A stretch of DNA of 64,000 bases, taken from an uncultured Lentisphaeria bacterium. GTDB taxonomy: Bacteria > Verrucomicrobiota > Lentisphaeria > Victivallales > UBA1829. This document shows, in pieces, positions 1-7,807 of the stretch. A program made the translations under genes and the position numbers. The DNA lies in assembly GCA_905197955.1 (NCBI GenBank), contig CAJKAR010000028.1:3317-67316 (forward strand), written 5' to 3'. Each line of letters starts with the position of its first letter. The first letter of the stretch is position 1. Below the pieces are notes generated by a model that was not told the DNA's origin, did no database searches, and was given only the letters and a program-made list of their open reading frames with translations.

Positions 1-274
1 TCACAAACTGGACTCCTCCTTTCCGCACCTCGAATTCCAGATAACGGTCTCCATAGAAATCCACTCTTCTCTCCGTCCGGCACCAGCCAGGCGACCACCC
101 TACGTAATCCTGAGCCATGTTCTTCGGAAGCACTCCGGAAAAACGCCCCTTCTTCTCAAGAGTACGAACTCCTCCATGGTCATTGAAATTCACATCTATA
201 ATCTTCCCTGTTTTTTCCGCCCCCGGCAGCAACAGACACACCAACAGCAGCAGAATCCCCAGTCCATATCGCAT
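1..274 (-). CDS. Secreted protein of unknown function, N-terminal part (runs off window)
   Basis: Reading the minus strand from an ATG at 274 gives 91 open codons up to the window edge. The first ~19 residues form a clear signal peptide: MRYG, a leucine-rich hydrophobic core, then LPGAE. The mature part begins KTGKIIDVNFND, a beginning seen in secreted carbohydrate-active or concanavalin-like proteins, but too little is present to name a family. An AAAGGAT ribosome-binding site lies about 10 bases before the ATG. The protein is probably exported. Function unknown. Confidence 0.6.
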   Translation of the reverse strand, partial: MRYGLGILLLLVCLLLPGAEKTGKIIDVNFNDHGGVRTLEKKGRFSGVLPKNMAQDYVGWSPGWCRTERRVDFYGDRYLEFEVRKGGVQFV

Positions 275-354
275 TCTACAAGATCCTTTCTTTTTATAAT
301 AACAATTTCCAGTTCGTTATACTTGAATTAAATGAAATGCAGGCTCTTCTGTTC

Positions 355-1686
355 TTATCCGTTTACCAGACTGCCGGAAAGTTTTTCATCCATTCTCCGG
401 CGAATCTGTTTTTCATCCGCACTGCAACAGATATACGCCTCGTAGAGCGCACTCAGAGAAGAGGCAAGCGACTCCCGAAGAGTTTCAGAATGAAGCAGAA
501 GATCATCCTTCTGCGGAATAAAATGATAAAAATCCTCCCGGTTCAGCCATTGATAATCGCCTGCGTTCATGTCTTTACGCAGAGCAATCGCTCCGTTCAT
601 GGCGCAGACCTCTTTCAGAACCCGTTTGGACAGGAGTTTTTTCAGGAGCATCCAGATCCTCTGCTTCTCATTGCGCGTAATGCTGGAGTTGATAAACGTC
701 TCCAGACAGTAAAGCCCATAACGCAGAACACGTCGGTTTCCACACATCAGCGGAACAACTCGAAAATGATCTTCCGGGAAACCAAGCTTCCGGTACTGCA
801 CACATCCCCATGAACCAACGGAAAACGCAAGAGCTGTCTCCTGCGAGAAAAAATTCTGTGTGGAATCCTCGTAAGAATCACACTCATCCAGAATCCGGAA
901 AACCCGTTCCCCCGTCTTCGTGGCAAAACATGGCACTTTGAACAGAGCCTCCGGTGCGCAACCATCCTGAAGACGCAGCAGCGCCAGCGGAACCAGATAT
1001 GGCATCGACCACGTAAGGTTCGGTAAAATCAGCTTCATGGCTGGCGCAACTCCATGCGCACGGCACTTTTCCACCAGATCCGTCCACCAGGGCAGAGTGT
1101 CAAAACGGGAAATCTCCTGTTCGAATCCCACCTTCCGCAAAACCGCCGTATTGATCACACCCTGATATGTGAACATATAAAACGGAAGCTGCATCGTACT
1201 CAAAGATTCCTTCATCGGATCGAACTGACCGAGAAATTCACGGTAATCCTCAAATTCCGAATAATCCAGCATCATGCCCGCCTGACTCCAGTGCGGAACC
1301 TTTTCAAAAATAACAACCTTGTGTTCCTGAAAACAGGTCTGGAAATCCCCCTGCTCAATACCTTTGATCCGAATGTTCAAATTCAGTTCATTCTCCCGGG
1401 CTATGGTATTGAGAAGCTGCTCCATGGCGGCAAAATTGAACGAGGTTTCCGTCAAACGGAACTCCACATCCAGAATATCTCCGCCATTCAGAAAGGAACC
1501 AATCCCGTTCCGGATCTTGATCTTGCCCGAATGCTCCAGATTCTTGTACGCCCTCTGGGCCGACGAATAGGGGATCGAAAAAAGACGGCACAGTTCCATA
1601 TAGCCCGGGAGGCGGTCGCCTGGACTCAATTTCCCTTCCGCTATGAGTTTATCAAAATACTGCTCTATTTTTTCCGTGATCGTCAT
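355..1686 (-). CDS. GntR-type regulator fused to a solute-binding-protein-like domain
   Basis: This 443-residue protein has two parts. Residues ~1-70 are a GntR winged helix (LSPGDRLPGYMELC, then SSAQRAYKNLEHSGKI). Residues ~75-443 resemble the family 1 extracellular solute-binding proteins of ABC importers: a segment like YQGVINTAVLRKVGF followed by LPWWTDLVEK matches the NxxxLxxxGF...TWxxL signature. There is no signal peptide, so the binding domain is cytoplasmic and presumably senses a sugar or oligosaccharide. The ATG at 1686 follows AAGG; the longer TTG start at 1692 is less likely. A consensus sigma-70 promoter and a palindrome sit directly upstream, suggesting autoregulation. The HTH is confident; the ligand-domain call rests on pattern. 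Confidence 0.75.
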   Translation of the reverse strand: MTITEKIEQYFDKLIAEGKLSPGDRLPGYMELCRLFSIPYSSAQRAYKNLEHSGKIKIRNGIGSFLNGGDILDVEFRLTETSFNFAAMEQLLNTIARENELNLNIRIKGIEQGDFQTCFQEHKVVIFEKVPHWSQAGMMLDYSEFEDYREFLGQFDPMKESLSTMQLPFYMFTYQGVINTAVLRKVGFEQEISRFDTLPWWTDLVEKCRAHGVAPAMKLILPNLTWSMPYLVPLALLRLQDGCAPEALFKVPCFATKTGERVFRILDECDSYEDSTQNFFSQETALAFSVGSWGCVQYRKLGFPEDHFRVVPLMCGNRRVLRYGLYCLETFINSSITRNEKQRIWMLLKKLLSKRVLKEVCAMNGAIALRKDMNAGDYQWLNREDFYHFIPQKDDLLLHSETLRESLASSLSALYEAYICCSADEKQIRRRMDEKLSGSLVNG

Positions 1687-1699
1687 AATCAACCTTACC

Positions 1700-1715
1700 A
1701 GCTATCGCGTTAGCT
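1700..1715 (-). promoter_or_regulatory. Palindromic operator at the GntR-fusion promoter
   Basis: Arms AGCTA/TAGCT surround a CGCG centre, giving a 16-bp near-perfect palindrome. It lies between the -10 box and the start codon and covers the expected transcription start. A regulator bound here would block its own transcription. The palindrome is seen; the bound protein is inferred. Confidence 0.5.
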
Positions 1716-1717
1716 AT

Positions 1718-1746
1718 ATTATAAGCGATTTCCCAGATTTTGTCAA
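1718..1746 (-). promoter_or_regulatory. Sigma-70 promoter of the GntR-fusion gene
   Basis: On the minus strand TTGACA (1741-1746) and TATAAT (1718-1723) are separated by exactly 17 bases, a perfect consensus promoter about 30 bases before the ATG at 1686. Confidence 0.75.
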
Positions 1747-1898
1747 TAGGGTAAGTTTGAAAAAAAGAAAAAAAAGTCTTTCTTTCTCTTTGTTTTGCGA
1801 AATGAAACGGGAAAGCCCCCCCCCGTAATGAAACATAGAATTTCCCCAGGAAACAGTCCAGCGTCCTCGTCCTCCGGCGGAAAAATACGACCTCGGAC

Positions 1899-2357
1899 TC
1901 AGAGAGCTTCCGGAGAGAGATCCTCATTCAAAACGGAAAGCGATTTCAGGAAACGGCTCATGGATTCAAACATCCGATCCAGTTCCTCATCCGGCATGGA
2001 AGAAAAGGCTTTCAACTCCAGAGTACTCATCTCCTTCTCGACCTCCTGAACAAAGGCGGAGCCCTCCGGAGTAATCACAATTCGTTTCCTGCGATGGTCA
2101 TCGTTTCGCTCCCGACGAGTAATGAAACATCTCTTCTCCAGGGCGTTCAACAGCGGAGCAAGCGCCTGACGCAAAATTCCGAGTTTTTCCGCGATCAGGC
2201 TCGGTTCAATCCCTTCCGGATTCCGCATCAGCAGCGTCATGATCTGAAAGGAATTCAAGGAGAGATCATACTTGCGCAAAAAGCGGTAGTAAAAGAGTTC
2301 AAATGAACGCCAGAGCATGATCCATTCATCAAGATGCTTTCGATTCTGCTGTCTCAT
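1899..2357 (-). CDS. MarR-family transcriptional regulator
   Basis: A 152-residue protein with the MarR winged helix: LNSFQIMTLLMRNPEGIEPSLIAEKLGI, then the wing ITRRERNDDHRRKRIVITPEG. MarR proteins are usually small-molecule-responsive repressors of efflux or stress genes. The ATG at 2357 follows GGGAG by a few bases; an upstream TTG (2375) has no better site. It overlaps the end of the MATE transporter gene by 29 bp, so the two are probably co-transcribed and MarR likely controls the pump. Its effector is unknown. Confidence 0.85.
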   Translation of the reverse strand: MRQQNRKHLDEWIMLWRSFELFYYRFLRKYDLSLNSFQIMTLLMRNPEGIEPSLIAEKLGILRQALAPLLNALEKRCFITRRERNDDHRRKRIVITPEGSAFVQEVEKEMSTLELKAFSSMPDEELDRMFESMSRFLKSLSVLNEDLSPEAL

Positions 2358-3756
2358 GAGTCTCCCTTCTGTCAAAAAGCCGCGTGAACTGACGATAGCG
2401 GTAGAGAATTGTAAATTTACGGAGTCCGTTCTTTCGAAAGAAATAAGTCACGCAAAGGGTCAGACTGACCAGAGCCGAAAGCGAAAGAGCCATGCCGATC
2501 CAGAAGAGATCCTCATTGCCCGTCCGGCTCAGATACCATGCCAACGGAATCCGGATCAGAAACGCACAGACAGCTCCCTGAATCATAACAAACGCCGTCA
2601 GCGCCCTGCCGTTGAAATAACCGAGCAGGCAGAAGACAAACGGATAGAGCAAATGTTCAAATGCCGCCCCTTTGAGCAATCGGGATGCCGCATAGACCGA
2701 TTCCGGATTTCTATCAAAAATACCAGCCAGGAATCCGCCGAAGAAAAACGCCAGACAGAATGAAATCACCCCCATGACAAACGCAATCGCCATACCGCGG
2801 AGAAGTGCCTGAACCGCTCGTTTTTCCTGTCTGGCCCCAATGTTCTGCGCAACAAAGGTGGATAACGCCGACATGAATGAAACCGGCACCAGAATAAAAA
2901 AGGAGAACACCTTCCCCTCAATTCCCATCGCCGCCGACGCAAAAAGACCGAGAGAATTGATGATCGAAGCTAAAATCATAAAGGAAAAATAGTTCAGAAG
3001 ATCCTGCGACGCCACCGGCACTCCAATTTTCAGAATCTCCCTCACCGACCCTCCGGAATACTGAATGTGCCGGATCGAAAACCGAAACGGCAACCCGATG
3101 CGGCGAATGTAAAAAATCGAAAAGATCACACTCACCGCCTGCGAAATCACCGTGGCATACGCCGCTCCGGCTGCCCCCATTTTCAAGCCACCGACAAAGA
3201 ACAGGTCCGCAACCACATTCAGCAGACAGGAGATCATCACAAAAATCAACGGCGACTTCGAATCCCCGATCCCTCGGAATATTGCGGAAATCGCATTGTA
3301 TACCACAATGAAAACCGTTCCCGCTGAACAGATGGTCAAATAAGAAACTGTCTGCCGGAACGCCTCCGGCGGCGTTGACATCCATCTGGCAATCTGCGAA
3401 GCAAACACCACCATCAGAATCGTCAGCAACACGCATGCCACGGAAAAAAAGCGGATCATTCCCCCCAGCGTCCGTGCCGCCCCCAGCCGATCCCCGGCTC
3501 CAATGCAGAAGCCAAGCCGCACCGTAATTCCCATCGAAAGCCCGGAAATCACCGCGGTCAACGCCTGGATAATCAGACTGCCGGTTCCTACGGCGGATAC
3601 ATCCGCTGTCGTCCCCAGCTGTCCCACAATCACCATGTCAACCGCTCCATACAACGCCTGGACAATCATTGCCAGCGCCAGCGGGATGGTAAAACGAACC
3701 AGAGGAAGTGTAATTCTTCCCTTCAGAAATGTGCTTTGTACTTCTTGTGTCGCCAT
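2329..3756 (-). CDS. MATE-family multidrug/cation antiporter
   Basis: A 475-residue inner-membrane protein with about 12 hydrophobic segments and the MATE pattern (LPLVRFTIPLALAMIVQALYGAVDMVIVGQLG; PVASQDLLNYFSFMI starts the second half). The family exports drugs or metabolites in exchange for Na+ or H+. Start ATG 3756 is chosen because the promoter's expected transcription start (~3787) falls downstream of the alternative ATG at 3792. The MarR gene overlaps its end. The last ~20 residues are charged and probably cytoplasmic. The substrate cannot be read from the sequence. Confidence 0.88.
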   Translation of the reverse strand: MATQEVQSTFLKGRITLPLVRFTIPLALAMIVQALYGAVDMVIVGQLGTTADVSAVGTGSLIIQALTAVISGLSMGITVRLGFCIGAGDRLGAARTLGGMIRFFSVACVLLTILMVVFASQIARWMSTPPEAFRQTVSYLTICSAGTVFIVVYNAISAIFRGIGDSKSPLIFVMISCLLNVVADLFFVGGLKMGAAGAAYATVISQAVSVIFSIFYIRRIGLPFRFSIRHIQYSGGSVREILKIGVPVASQDLLNYFSFMILASIINSLGLFASAAMGIEGKVFSFFILVPVSFMSALSTFVAQNIGARQEKRAVQALLRGMAIAFVMGVISFCLAFFFGGFLAGIFDRNPESVYAASRLLKGAAFEHLLYPFVFCLLGYFNGRALTAFVMIQGAVCAFLIRIPLAWYLSRTGNEDLFWIGMALSLSALVSLTLCVTYFFRKNGLRKFTILYRYRQFTRLFDRRETHETAESKAS

Positions 3757-3794
3757 ATCTTTTTCATCCGTAAAAAAATAAGAAACAATCATTT

Positions 3795-3823
3795 ACTATA
3801 CTTGCATATTTATATTTTTTCAA
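3795..3823 (-). promoter_or_regulatory. Promoter of the MATE-MarR operon
   Basis: Minus-strand TTGAAA (3818-3823) and TATAGT (3795-3800) with a 17-base spacer, about 40 bases before the MATE start. Confidence 0.55.
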
Positions 3824-3981
3824 ACAGAAACAGATCGAAAAATTCGATCAACCATTCTCCAAAGGCATAAAGAGAAGATGTTGCTTATGCATCTCTTCCG
3901 CACCCTGTGAACATCTGAAGAGGATCAATAGACTGGAAACGTCCTGTTGATTTTCAGTCGCCCAGGAGAGAAAAACTCCAC

Positions 3982-4031
3982 GATGAATCCACCTGAAGAC
4001 CTCCAGGATGAATCCACCTGAAGACCTCCAG
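3982..4031. repeat. Tandem duplication of a 25-bp unit
   Basis: Two exact head-to-tail copies, 3982-4006 and 4007-4031, each starting GATGAATCC and ending CCTCCAG, in the non-coding gap between the MATE and cation-efflux genes. This 330-bp gap otherwise holds only the MATE promoter and the terminator at 4057-4118. Confidence 0.9.
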
Positions 4032-4056
4032 GAATATGCGATTCTCTGATATTCAG

Positions 4057-4118
4057 ACAAAAAAATATTCAAAAACTCCGCAGAAACCTGTAACAGGAAT
4101 TGCAGTTTCTGCGGAGTT
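4057..4118 (-). terminator. Rho-independent terminator after the cation-efflux gene
   Basis: A perfect 14-bp inverted repeat (arms 4074-4087 and 4105-4118, AACTCCGCAGAAAC type) followed on the minus strand by TTTTTGAATATTTTTTT. It lies 7 bases past the cation-efflux stop codon and ends the ArsR/hydrolase/CDF unit. Confidence 0.85.
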
Positions 4119-4124
4119 GTGTTC

Positions 4125-5033
4125 TCAAAGTTTCTGTCCATCCGGACAAACAGTCTGCAACGATTCGAACTCCAGAGTGGCATGCCCGATTCCATGTTCC
4201 GCCAGTTCCGAACGCAGATGATCTCTGGTCTCTTCCAGCTTCCGCAGGTCGCGGAGAACGACATGTGCGGTCAGAGCGTTTTCCGTGGTGCTGATCGGCC
4301 AGATATGGATGTGGTGAACCGCCTCCACATTGGGATCAGCAAGCAGATGTTCCTGAATTGTCTTCAGGTGAATGCCTTCCGGAACGCCGTCCATCGCAAG
4401 CCGCACGCTTTCTTTCAGCAGTCCCCAGGTGGAGAACAGAATGACTACGGCAATCAGCAGTCCGATCAGAGGATCGACAATCTTCCACCCGGTCCAGAGG
4501 ATCAGAATCCCGGAAAGCACCACCCCCGCGGAAACCATCGTATCGGCCAGCATGTGCAGATACGCCCCTTTCACATTGAGATCATGTTCTTTTTCCCGAT
4601 GAAAGAACAGAACGGTCAGACCGTTGACCACGATTCCGATTCCCGCCGTAATGATGATCGGCCAGCCGCCGACAGGCTCAGGCGACAGGAATTTCCGGAT
4701 GCACTCCATCACAATCGCTCCGACCGCGACCAGAAGAATCGCCGCATTCAGAAGCGAGGCCCAGATCGTTCCTTTCCGGAACCCATAGGTATAATTCCTG
4801 GAATATTGTTTCCGGGCCAGCAGAAACGCCGCCAGAGAAATCAGCAGTCCGCTTACATCCCCGAGATTGTGCCCCGCATCGGCAAGAAGCCCCATCGAAT
4901 GAAACAGAAAACCCGCCGTAAATTCGCCGATGACAAAAAGTGTGTTCAGCACAATTCCGAACAGAAAGGCCCGCCCTTTCAGCGAATCCGCGGAAATTTC
5001 GTGCGCGTGATGATGATCATGATGATGCGCCAT
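4125..5033 (-). CDS. CDF-family cation efflux protein (Zn/Cd/Co type)
   Basis: A 302-residue inner-membrane exporter of the cation diffusion facilitator family, CzcD/ZitB branch. It starts with a histidine-rich metal-binding tail (MAHHHDHHHAHE), then membrane segments with HSMGLLADAGHNLGD and, later, LHMLADTMVSAGVV, which carry the two HxxxD/DxxxD transport-site motifs. A cytoplasmic ferredoxin-like domain follows (VEAVHHIHIWPIS). ATG 5033 is preceded by GGAGGAAG; the in-frame ATG at 5051 lies inside that ribosome-binding site. It is 14 bases after the metallo-hydrolase gene, in one unit under the ArsR-type regulator. Zinc or cadmium is the likeliest substrate. Confidence 0.92.
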   Translation of the reverse strand: MAHHHDHHHAHEISADSLKGRAFLFGIVLNTLFVIGEFTAGFLFHSMGLLADAGHNLGDVSGLLISLAAFLLARKQYSRNYTYGFRKGTIWASLLNAAILLVAVGAIVMECIRKFLSPEPVGGWPIIITAGIGIVVNGLTVLFFHREKEHDLNVKGAYLHMLADTMVSAGVVLSGILILWTGWKIVDPLIGLLIAVVILFSTWGLLKESVRLAMDGVPEGIHLKTIQEHLLADPNVEAVHHIHIWPISTTENALTAHVVLRDLRKLEETRDHLRSELAEHGIGHATLEFESLQTVCPDGQKL

Positions 5034-5047
5034 AACTCTTCCTCCTT

Positions 5048-5833
5048 TCAAAATTGACAGACTTCGCCATCCTCCGGAACAAGAATCCGCTCCTCCAGAT
5101 GGTTGTCCTGAATGAACTTGCGCAGATCTCTGCGCCAGAGTTTCTCATGCCCGACATTGTCCATGTGACTGGCAATGATCTTCGCATGCGGCGCATATTC
5201 CAGAAGCGCCTGAAGATCTTCCAGCCCCATGATGATCCGTCCAAAGCCCTGAATGGTCGCCTCCGCCGCATTGACCACGATTACATCCGGAGACTCCGAA
5301 TCGATCACCGCCTTCACGAAATCGCACCAGATCGTATCCCCGGCAAGATAAAGACTCTTCTTCTCCTCAGAATGACGCATTACCACTCCGCAGGCAGCGC
5401 TCCGCATATTCACTTTTTCATAAAGCAGACCGATACTGCCCGGCTGCCCATGAAGACAATCGGTCTTTACCAGTCTGACACCTTTGAACTCAACGCCTCC
5501 GTATTTCAGGATCCGGACATCCTCAAAGCCCTTGTCTCGCAAACTTTCCGCATCCATCTCATCCTGAACAAAAACCGGCATGGATTTCGGAATTTCCTTC
5601 ACTGCGCAATCATCAAAGTGATCAAAATGAAGATGCGTTGCAATCACAGCATCCACCTTCAGAATTTCGCCGAGCGGCAGCGGCAGTTCACTCAATGGAC
5701 AGCGCAGTCCCGGATTCGGCGAACCGGGAATCGGCGGAACCGAGCCTTTCGTTCCCAGCCACGGATCAATAAGAAAACGCACTCCGCCAAATGTGACAAT
5801 CGCTGTTGCACTTCTGATTTCCTGAAATTTCAT
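5048..5833 (-). CDS. Metallo-beta-lactamase-fold hydrolase (UlaG-like)
   Basis: A 261-residue cytoplasmic protein of the metallo-beta-lactamase superfamily, short UlaG/YtnP-type branch. The metal-binding motif HLHFDHFDD (~residues 67-75) is intact, with later ligands in DCLHG, LAGDTIW and ASHMDNVGHE. These proteins bind two metal ions and hydrolyse varied substrates, including lactones and phosphodiesters. The ATG follows a strong AAGGAGG. It lies between the ArsR-type regulator and the CDF exporter, which suggests a role linked to metal status. The substrate is not predictable. Confidence 0.82.
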   Translation of the reverse strand: MKFQEIRSATAIVTFGGVRFLIDPWLGTKGSVPPIPGSPNPGLRCPLSELPLPLGEILKVDAVIATHLHFDHFDDCAVKEIPKSMPVFVQDEMDAESLRDKGFEDVRILKYGGVEFKGVRLVKTDCLHGQPGSIGLLYEKVNMRSAACGVVMRHSEEKKSLYLAGDTIWCDFVKAVIDSESPDVIVVNAAEATIQGFGRIIMGLEDLQALLEYAPHAKIIASHMDNVGHEKLWRRDLRKFIQDNHLEERILVPEDGEVCQF

Positions 5834-5856
5834 GGTAGCCTCCTTATTTGGTTAAT

Positions 5857-5878
5857 CATTTTATAAAATGCTAAAATA
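5857..5878. promoter_or_regulatory. ArsR-type operator before the hydrolase-CDF operon
   Basis: This 22-bp A+T-rich element begins CATTTTATAA and contains CTAAAATA. It matches the element at 6287-6308 at 18 of 22 positions and lies 24 bases before the hydrolase ATG. ArsR/SmtB repressors bind imperfect inverted repeats of this kind. The match is seen; binding is inferred. Confidence 0.55.
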
Positions 5879-5893
5879 TCTACTTAAAAAAGA

Positions 5894-6268
5894 TCAGACT
5901 TTCTGATGTTTCAGATAATCGATCAGTTTTTGCCGCTGCTGTTCCAATCCGCGCGCCTGCTCTTCGGGAGAGAGACGCCGGTATCCATCCCGCGCTTCCA
6001 TAAACCGGATCATCCATGGAATGCAGGGATAGGCAAGACGATAAAACACATGTTTCCCGCGTTTGTCGCATTCAACGACGTGTGCTTTTTTCAGCACATT
6101 CAAATGCTGGCTGATGGATGAGAACTCCTCATTGGTTCCCGCAACGAAATCACAGACACACAGCTCCCTCCCCTCCAGATGTTTCGCAATCCAAAGACGG
6201 GTCGGATGCCCAAGAGCCTTGAACACTTCCGAAAGATCCGCCAGTTCTTTTGTTTCATCATTCGCCAT
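5894..6268 (-). CDS. ArsR/SmtB-family metal-sensing repressor
   Basis: A 124-residue winged-helix repressor. The helix carrying ELCVCDF is the classic alpha-3 metal site of ArsR, followed by the recognition helix SISQHLNVLKKAHVVE and the wing KRGKHVFYRL. Metal binding at the two cysteines releases DNA. ATG 6268 follows AAAGGA; the frame stays open upstream, but that extension has no family similarity. Matching operator-like elements lie before this gene and before the hydrolase-CDF genes, so it probably represses itself and the exporter. The histidine-rich CDF protein points to zinc or cadmium, whereas the CVC motif would also suit arsenite or cadmium. Confidence 0.9.
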   Translation of the reverse strand: MANDETKELADLSEVFKALGHPTRLWIAKHLEGRELCVCDFVAGTNEEFSSISQHLNVLKKAHVVECDKRGKHVFYRLAYPCIPWMIRFMEARDGYRRLSPEEQARGLEQQRQKLIDYLKHQKV

Positions 6269-6286
6269 GGAACTTTTTCCTTTCAA

Positions 6287-6308
6287 CATTTCATAATATA
6301 CTAAAATG
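6287..6308. promoter_or_regulatory. ArsR-type operator before the arsR-like gene
   Basis: AACATTT and AAAATGTT arms flank CATAATATACT, about 20 bases before the ATG at 6268. It is the partner of 5857-5878, with the same CATTT...CTAAAAT core and spacing. It supports autoregulation. Confidence 0.6.
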
Positions 6309-6403
6309 TTAAGAAAAATCAAGAGAAAATCATTTTTTTCTGCATTTTTTCGTTTTTCCGACGCAATGAATTCAACGAAGAGGCAATCATGGGACAGACC
6401 TCT

Positions 6404-6541
6404 GGAACTCTCATGCATCCGTCTAGAGTGACTGCACCGATTCGTTAAATAAACAGACCGGCGGAACTCTCATGCATCCGTCCGGACTGACTGCACCGAT
6501 TCGTTAAATAAACAGACCGGCGGAACATTCACACATCCCGT
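6404..6541. repeat. 59-bp tandem repeat, about 2.3 copies
   Basis: Units start at 6404, 6463 and 6522 (period 59). Copies 1 and 2 differ by only a few bases and both contain ACTGCACCGATTCG; copy 3 stops after ~20 bases. The repeat fills the gap between the LacI stop (6549) and the arsR-like promoter and codes for nothing recognisable. Confidence 0.88.
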
Positions 6542-6548
6542 GAAACGT

Positions 6549-7592
6549 TCATATTACTCCTGCTGAACTCTTTTCCAGCAGAAGCAGAGAATCTCCGGAA
6601 GGGAAATTTCGTCTCCTCCGCGGGAAATCAGTCTGACCTTTTTTCAAAGGCAGCGTACTGCCTCCGGCAATGAACTGGTAATCAACGATACAATCCTTTT
6701 CCACTCTCTCTTTACGAAGGAGTTTGCCGAGCATCTCCATGGACTCCTGAGCCAGACGCGCATAATTCTGCATGATTCCCGTTACCGGCAGACCACTGGA
6801 AAGATCCATGCTGTCCAGCCACCCGGCCAGAGAAACATCCTGCGGGACCCGCACACCGACCTCACTCAGCAAATGAAAAATTTTCATCATCTGCGTTTCC
6901 GAAGCGGCCACAATCGCACTGATCCCCTTATCAAGCAGACGATAAAGCGCACTCGCATATTCCCAGCATCCCCATTGATATCCGACAATCAGACTGTCCG
7001 CCTCCTCATATTCAGAAAGAATCCTCTGAAATGTTTTCTTTCTGCTTCTGAACACATACACATCATGAACCTGAGATTCGATTTTTGCATATCCGAACAT
7101 TCCGATTCTGCGATGCCCCAGAGACAGCAGATGCTCCAGAAGAAGCCTCATCCCCTGCTCCTCGTTGGAATAAACGGAAAAAATTCCCTCCAGATGCCGC
7201 GGAGCCGCATTCACACAGACCAGCGGCACCTCATACTTTTTTCCCCAGAGCCGTTCCACCCCCTGATCGCCGATCAGAGAAATTGCTCCGGCAGGATTAT
7301 ATTCTTCGATCAAATCAAGGCTGTATCCCGGGATCAGCACCGCCCGGCAGCCGGCAGAACGAATCGCCGATTCCAGATAAAGAGCCATCTCCATGTGATA
7401 ATAGGAAAGCGCCACGCTCGGCACAATCACAGCGATCGTTCCTCCGTCCCGAATACAGCCGAGTTCCTTTGCACATGCCAGAATCGTCCGGCGCGTCCGC
7501 TCCGAAACCCACTTGACGCCGTTCAGAGTTCTTGACACCGTCGCAATCGAAAAACCTGTCCGCCGTGCAATTTCTTCCAGATTGTTTTTCAT
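6549..7592 (-). CDS. LacI-family transcriptional regulator (paralogue A)
   Basis: A 347-residue regulator with a LacI HTH at residues 1-50 (LEEIARRTGFSIATVSRTLNG) and a periplasmic-binding-protein-like sensor (TIAVIVPSVALSYY..., SLGHRRIGMFGY, VPQDVSLAGWLDS). Residues beyond ~315 are a short basic tail (FPRRRRNF). It is closely similar along its length to the regulator at 12594-13553 (both have RHLxGIFSV and LLLEHLLSLGHRRIG), so the two are recent duplicates. It is divergent from the pseudopilin/GH operon at 7808 and is its likely regulator. The ligand is probably a sugar released by that operon. Confidence 0.9.
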   Translation of the reverse strand: MKNNLEEIARRTGFSIATVSRTLNGVKWVSERTRRTILACAKELGCIRDGGTIAVIVPSVALSYYHMEMALYLESAIRSAGCRAVLIPGYSLDLIEEYNPAGAISLIGDQGVERLWGKKYEVPLVCVNAAPRHLEGIFSVYSNEEQGMRLLLEHLLSLGHRRIGMFGYAKIESQVHDVYVFRSRKKTFQRILSEYEEADSLIVGYQWGCWEYASALYRLLDKGISAIVAASETQMMKIFHLLSEVGVRVPQDVSLAGWLDSMDLSSGLPVTGIMQNYARLAQESMEMLGKLLRKERVEKDCIVDYQFIAGGSTLPLKKGQTDFPRRRRNFPSGDSLLLLEKSSAGVI

Positions 7593-7633
7593 ACGCTCTT
7601 TTCCGCTTTGCCGATCTTCGTTCCATCAATGGG

Positions 7634-7680
7634 ACTTTACAATCGGTTTTCTCTGTTTTCAAGCGAAAAGATATCTTTTT
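7634..7680 (-). promoter_or_regulatory. Promoter and operator-like palindrome of LacI paralogue A
   Basis: Minus-strand TTGAAA (7657-7662) and TAAAGT (7634-7639), 17 bases apart. Just upstream, 7666-7679 is a perfect 14-bp palindrome, AAAAGATATCTTTT. The block TTTTCAAGC...ATCTTTTT recurs before LacI paralogue B (13602-13628), suggesting a shared binding site. Confidence 0.5.
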
Positions 7681-7683
7681 TTT

Positions 7684-7706
7684 CTGTAATTTATCATTTT
7701 TTACAG
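7684..7706. promoter_or_regulatory. Inverted repeat between lacI-A and the GH operon
   Basis: CTGTAA (7684-7689) and TTACAG (7701-7706) face each other across 11 bases, just upstream of the plus-strand promoter. It is a candidate regulator site. Confidence 0.35.
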
Positions 7707-7726
7707 GTTTTCCTTTTCTTCCACCC

Positions 7727-7755
7727 TTGTCAAAAAATATGTTTTGTATTATAAT
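7727..7755 (+). promoter_or_regulatory. Promoter of the first pseudopilin-GH operon
   Basis: TTGTCA (7727-7732) and TATAAT (7750-7755) with a 17-base spacer, leaving a ~45-base leader before the ATG at 7808, which is preceded by GGAAAGCGAGG. Confidence 0.7.
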
Positions 7756-7807
7756 GTAACCATCAGAGTCAAGTAGAACTGAAAATAAAGGAAAGCGAGG
7801 TTTTCAG

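Noticed and set aside
1816..1824. Run of nine C as a possible phase-variable tract
   Set aside because: It lies outside any gene, between the MarR stop and the GntR-fusion promoter, so no frame would be switched.
3848..4264. 138-codon minus-strand frame over the terminator and the end of the CDF gene
   Set aside because: It reads through a clear terminator hairpin and overlaps the CDF gene in another frame.
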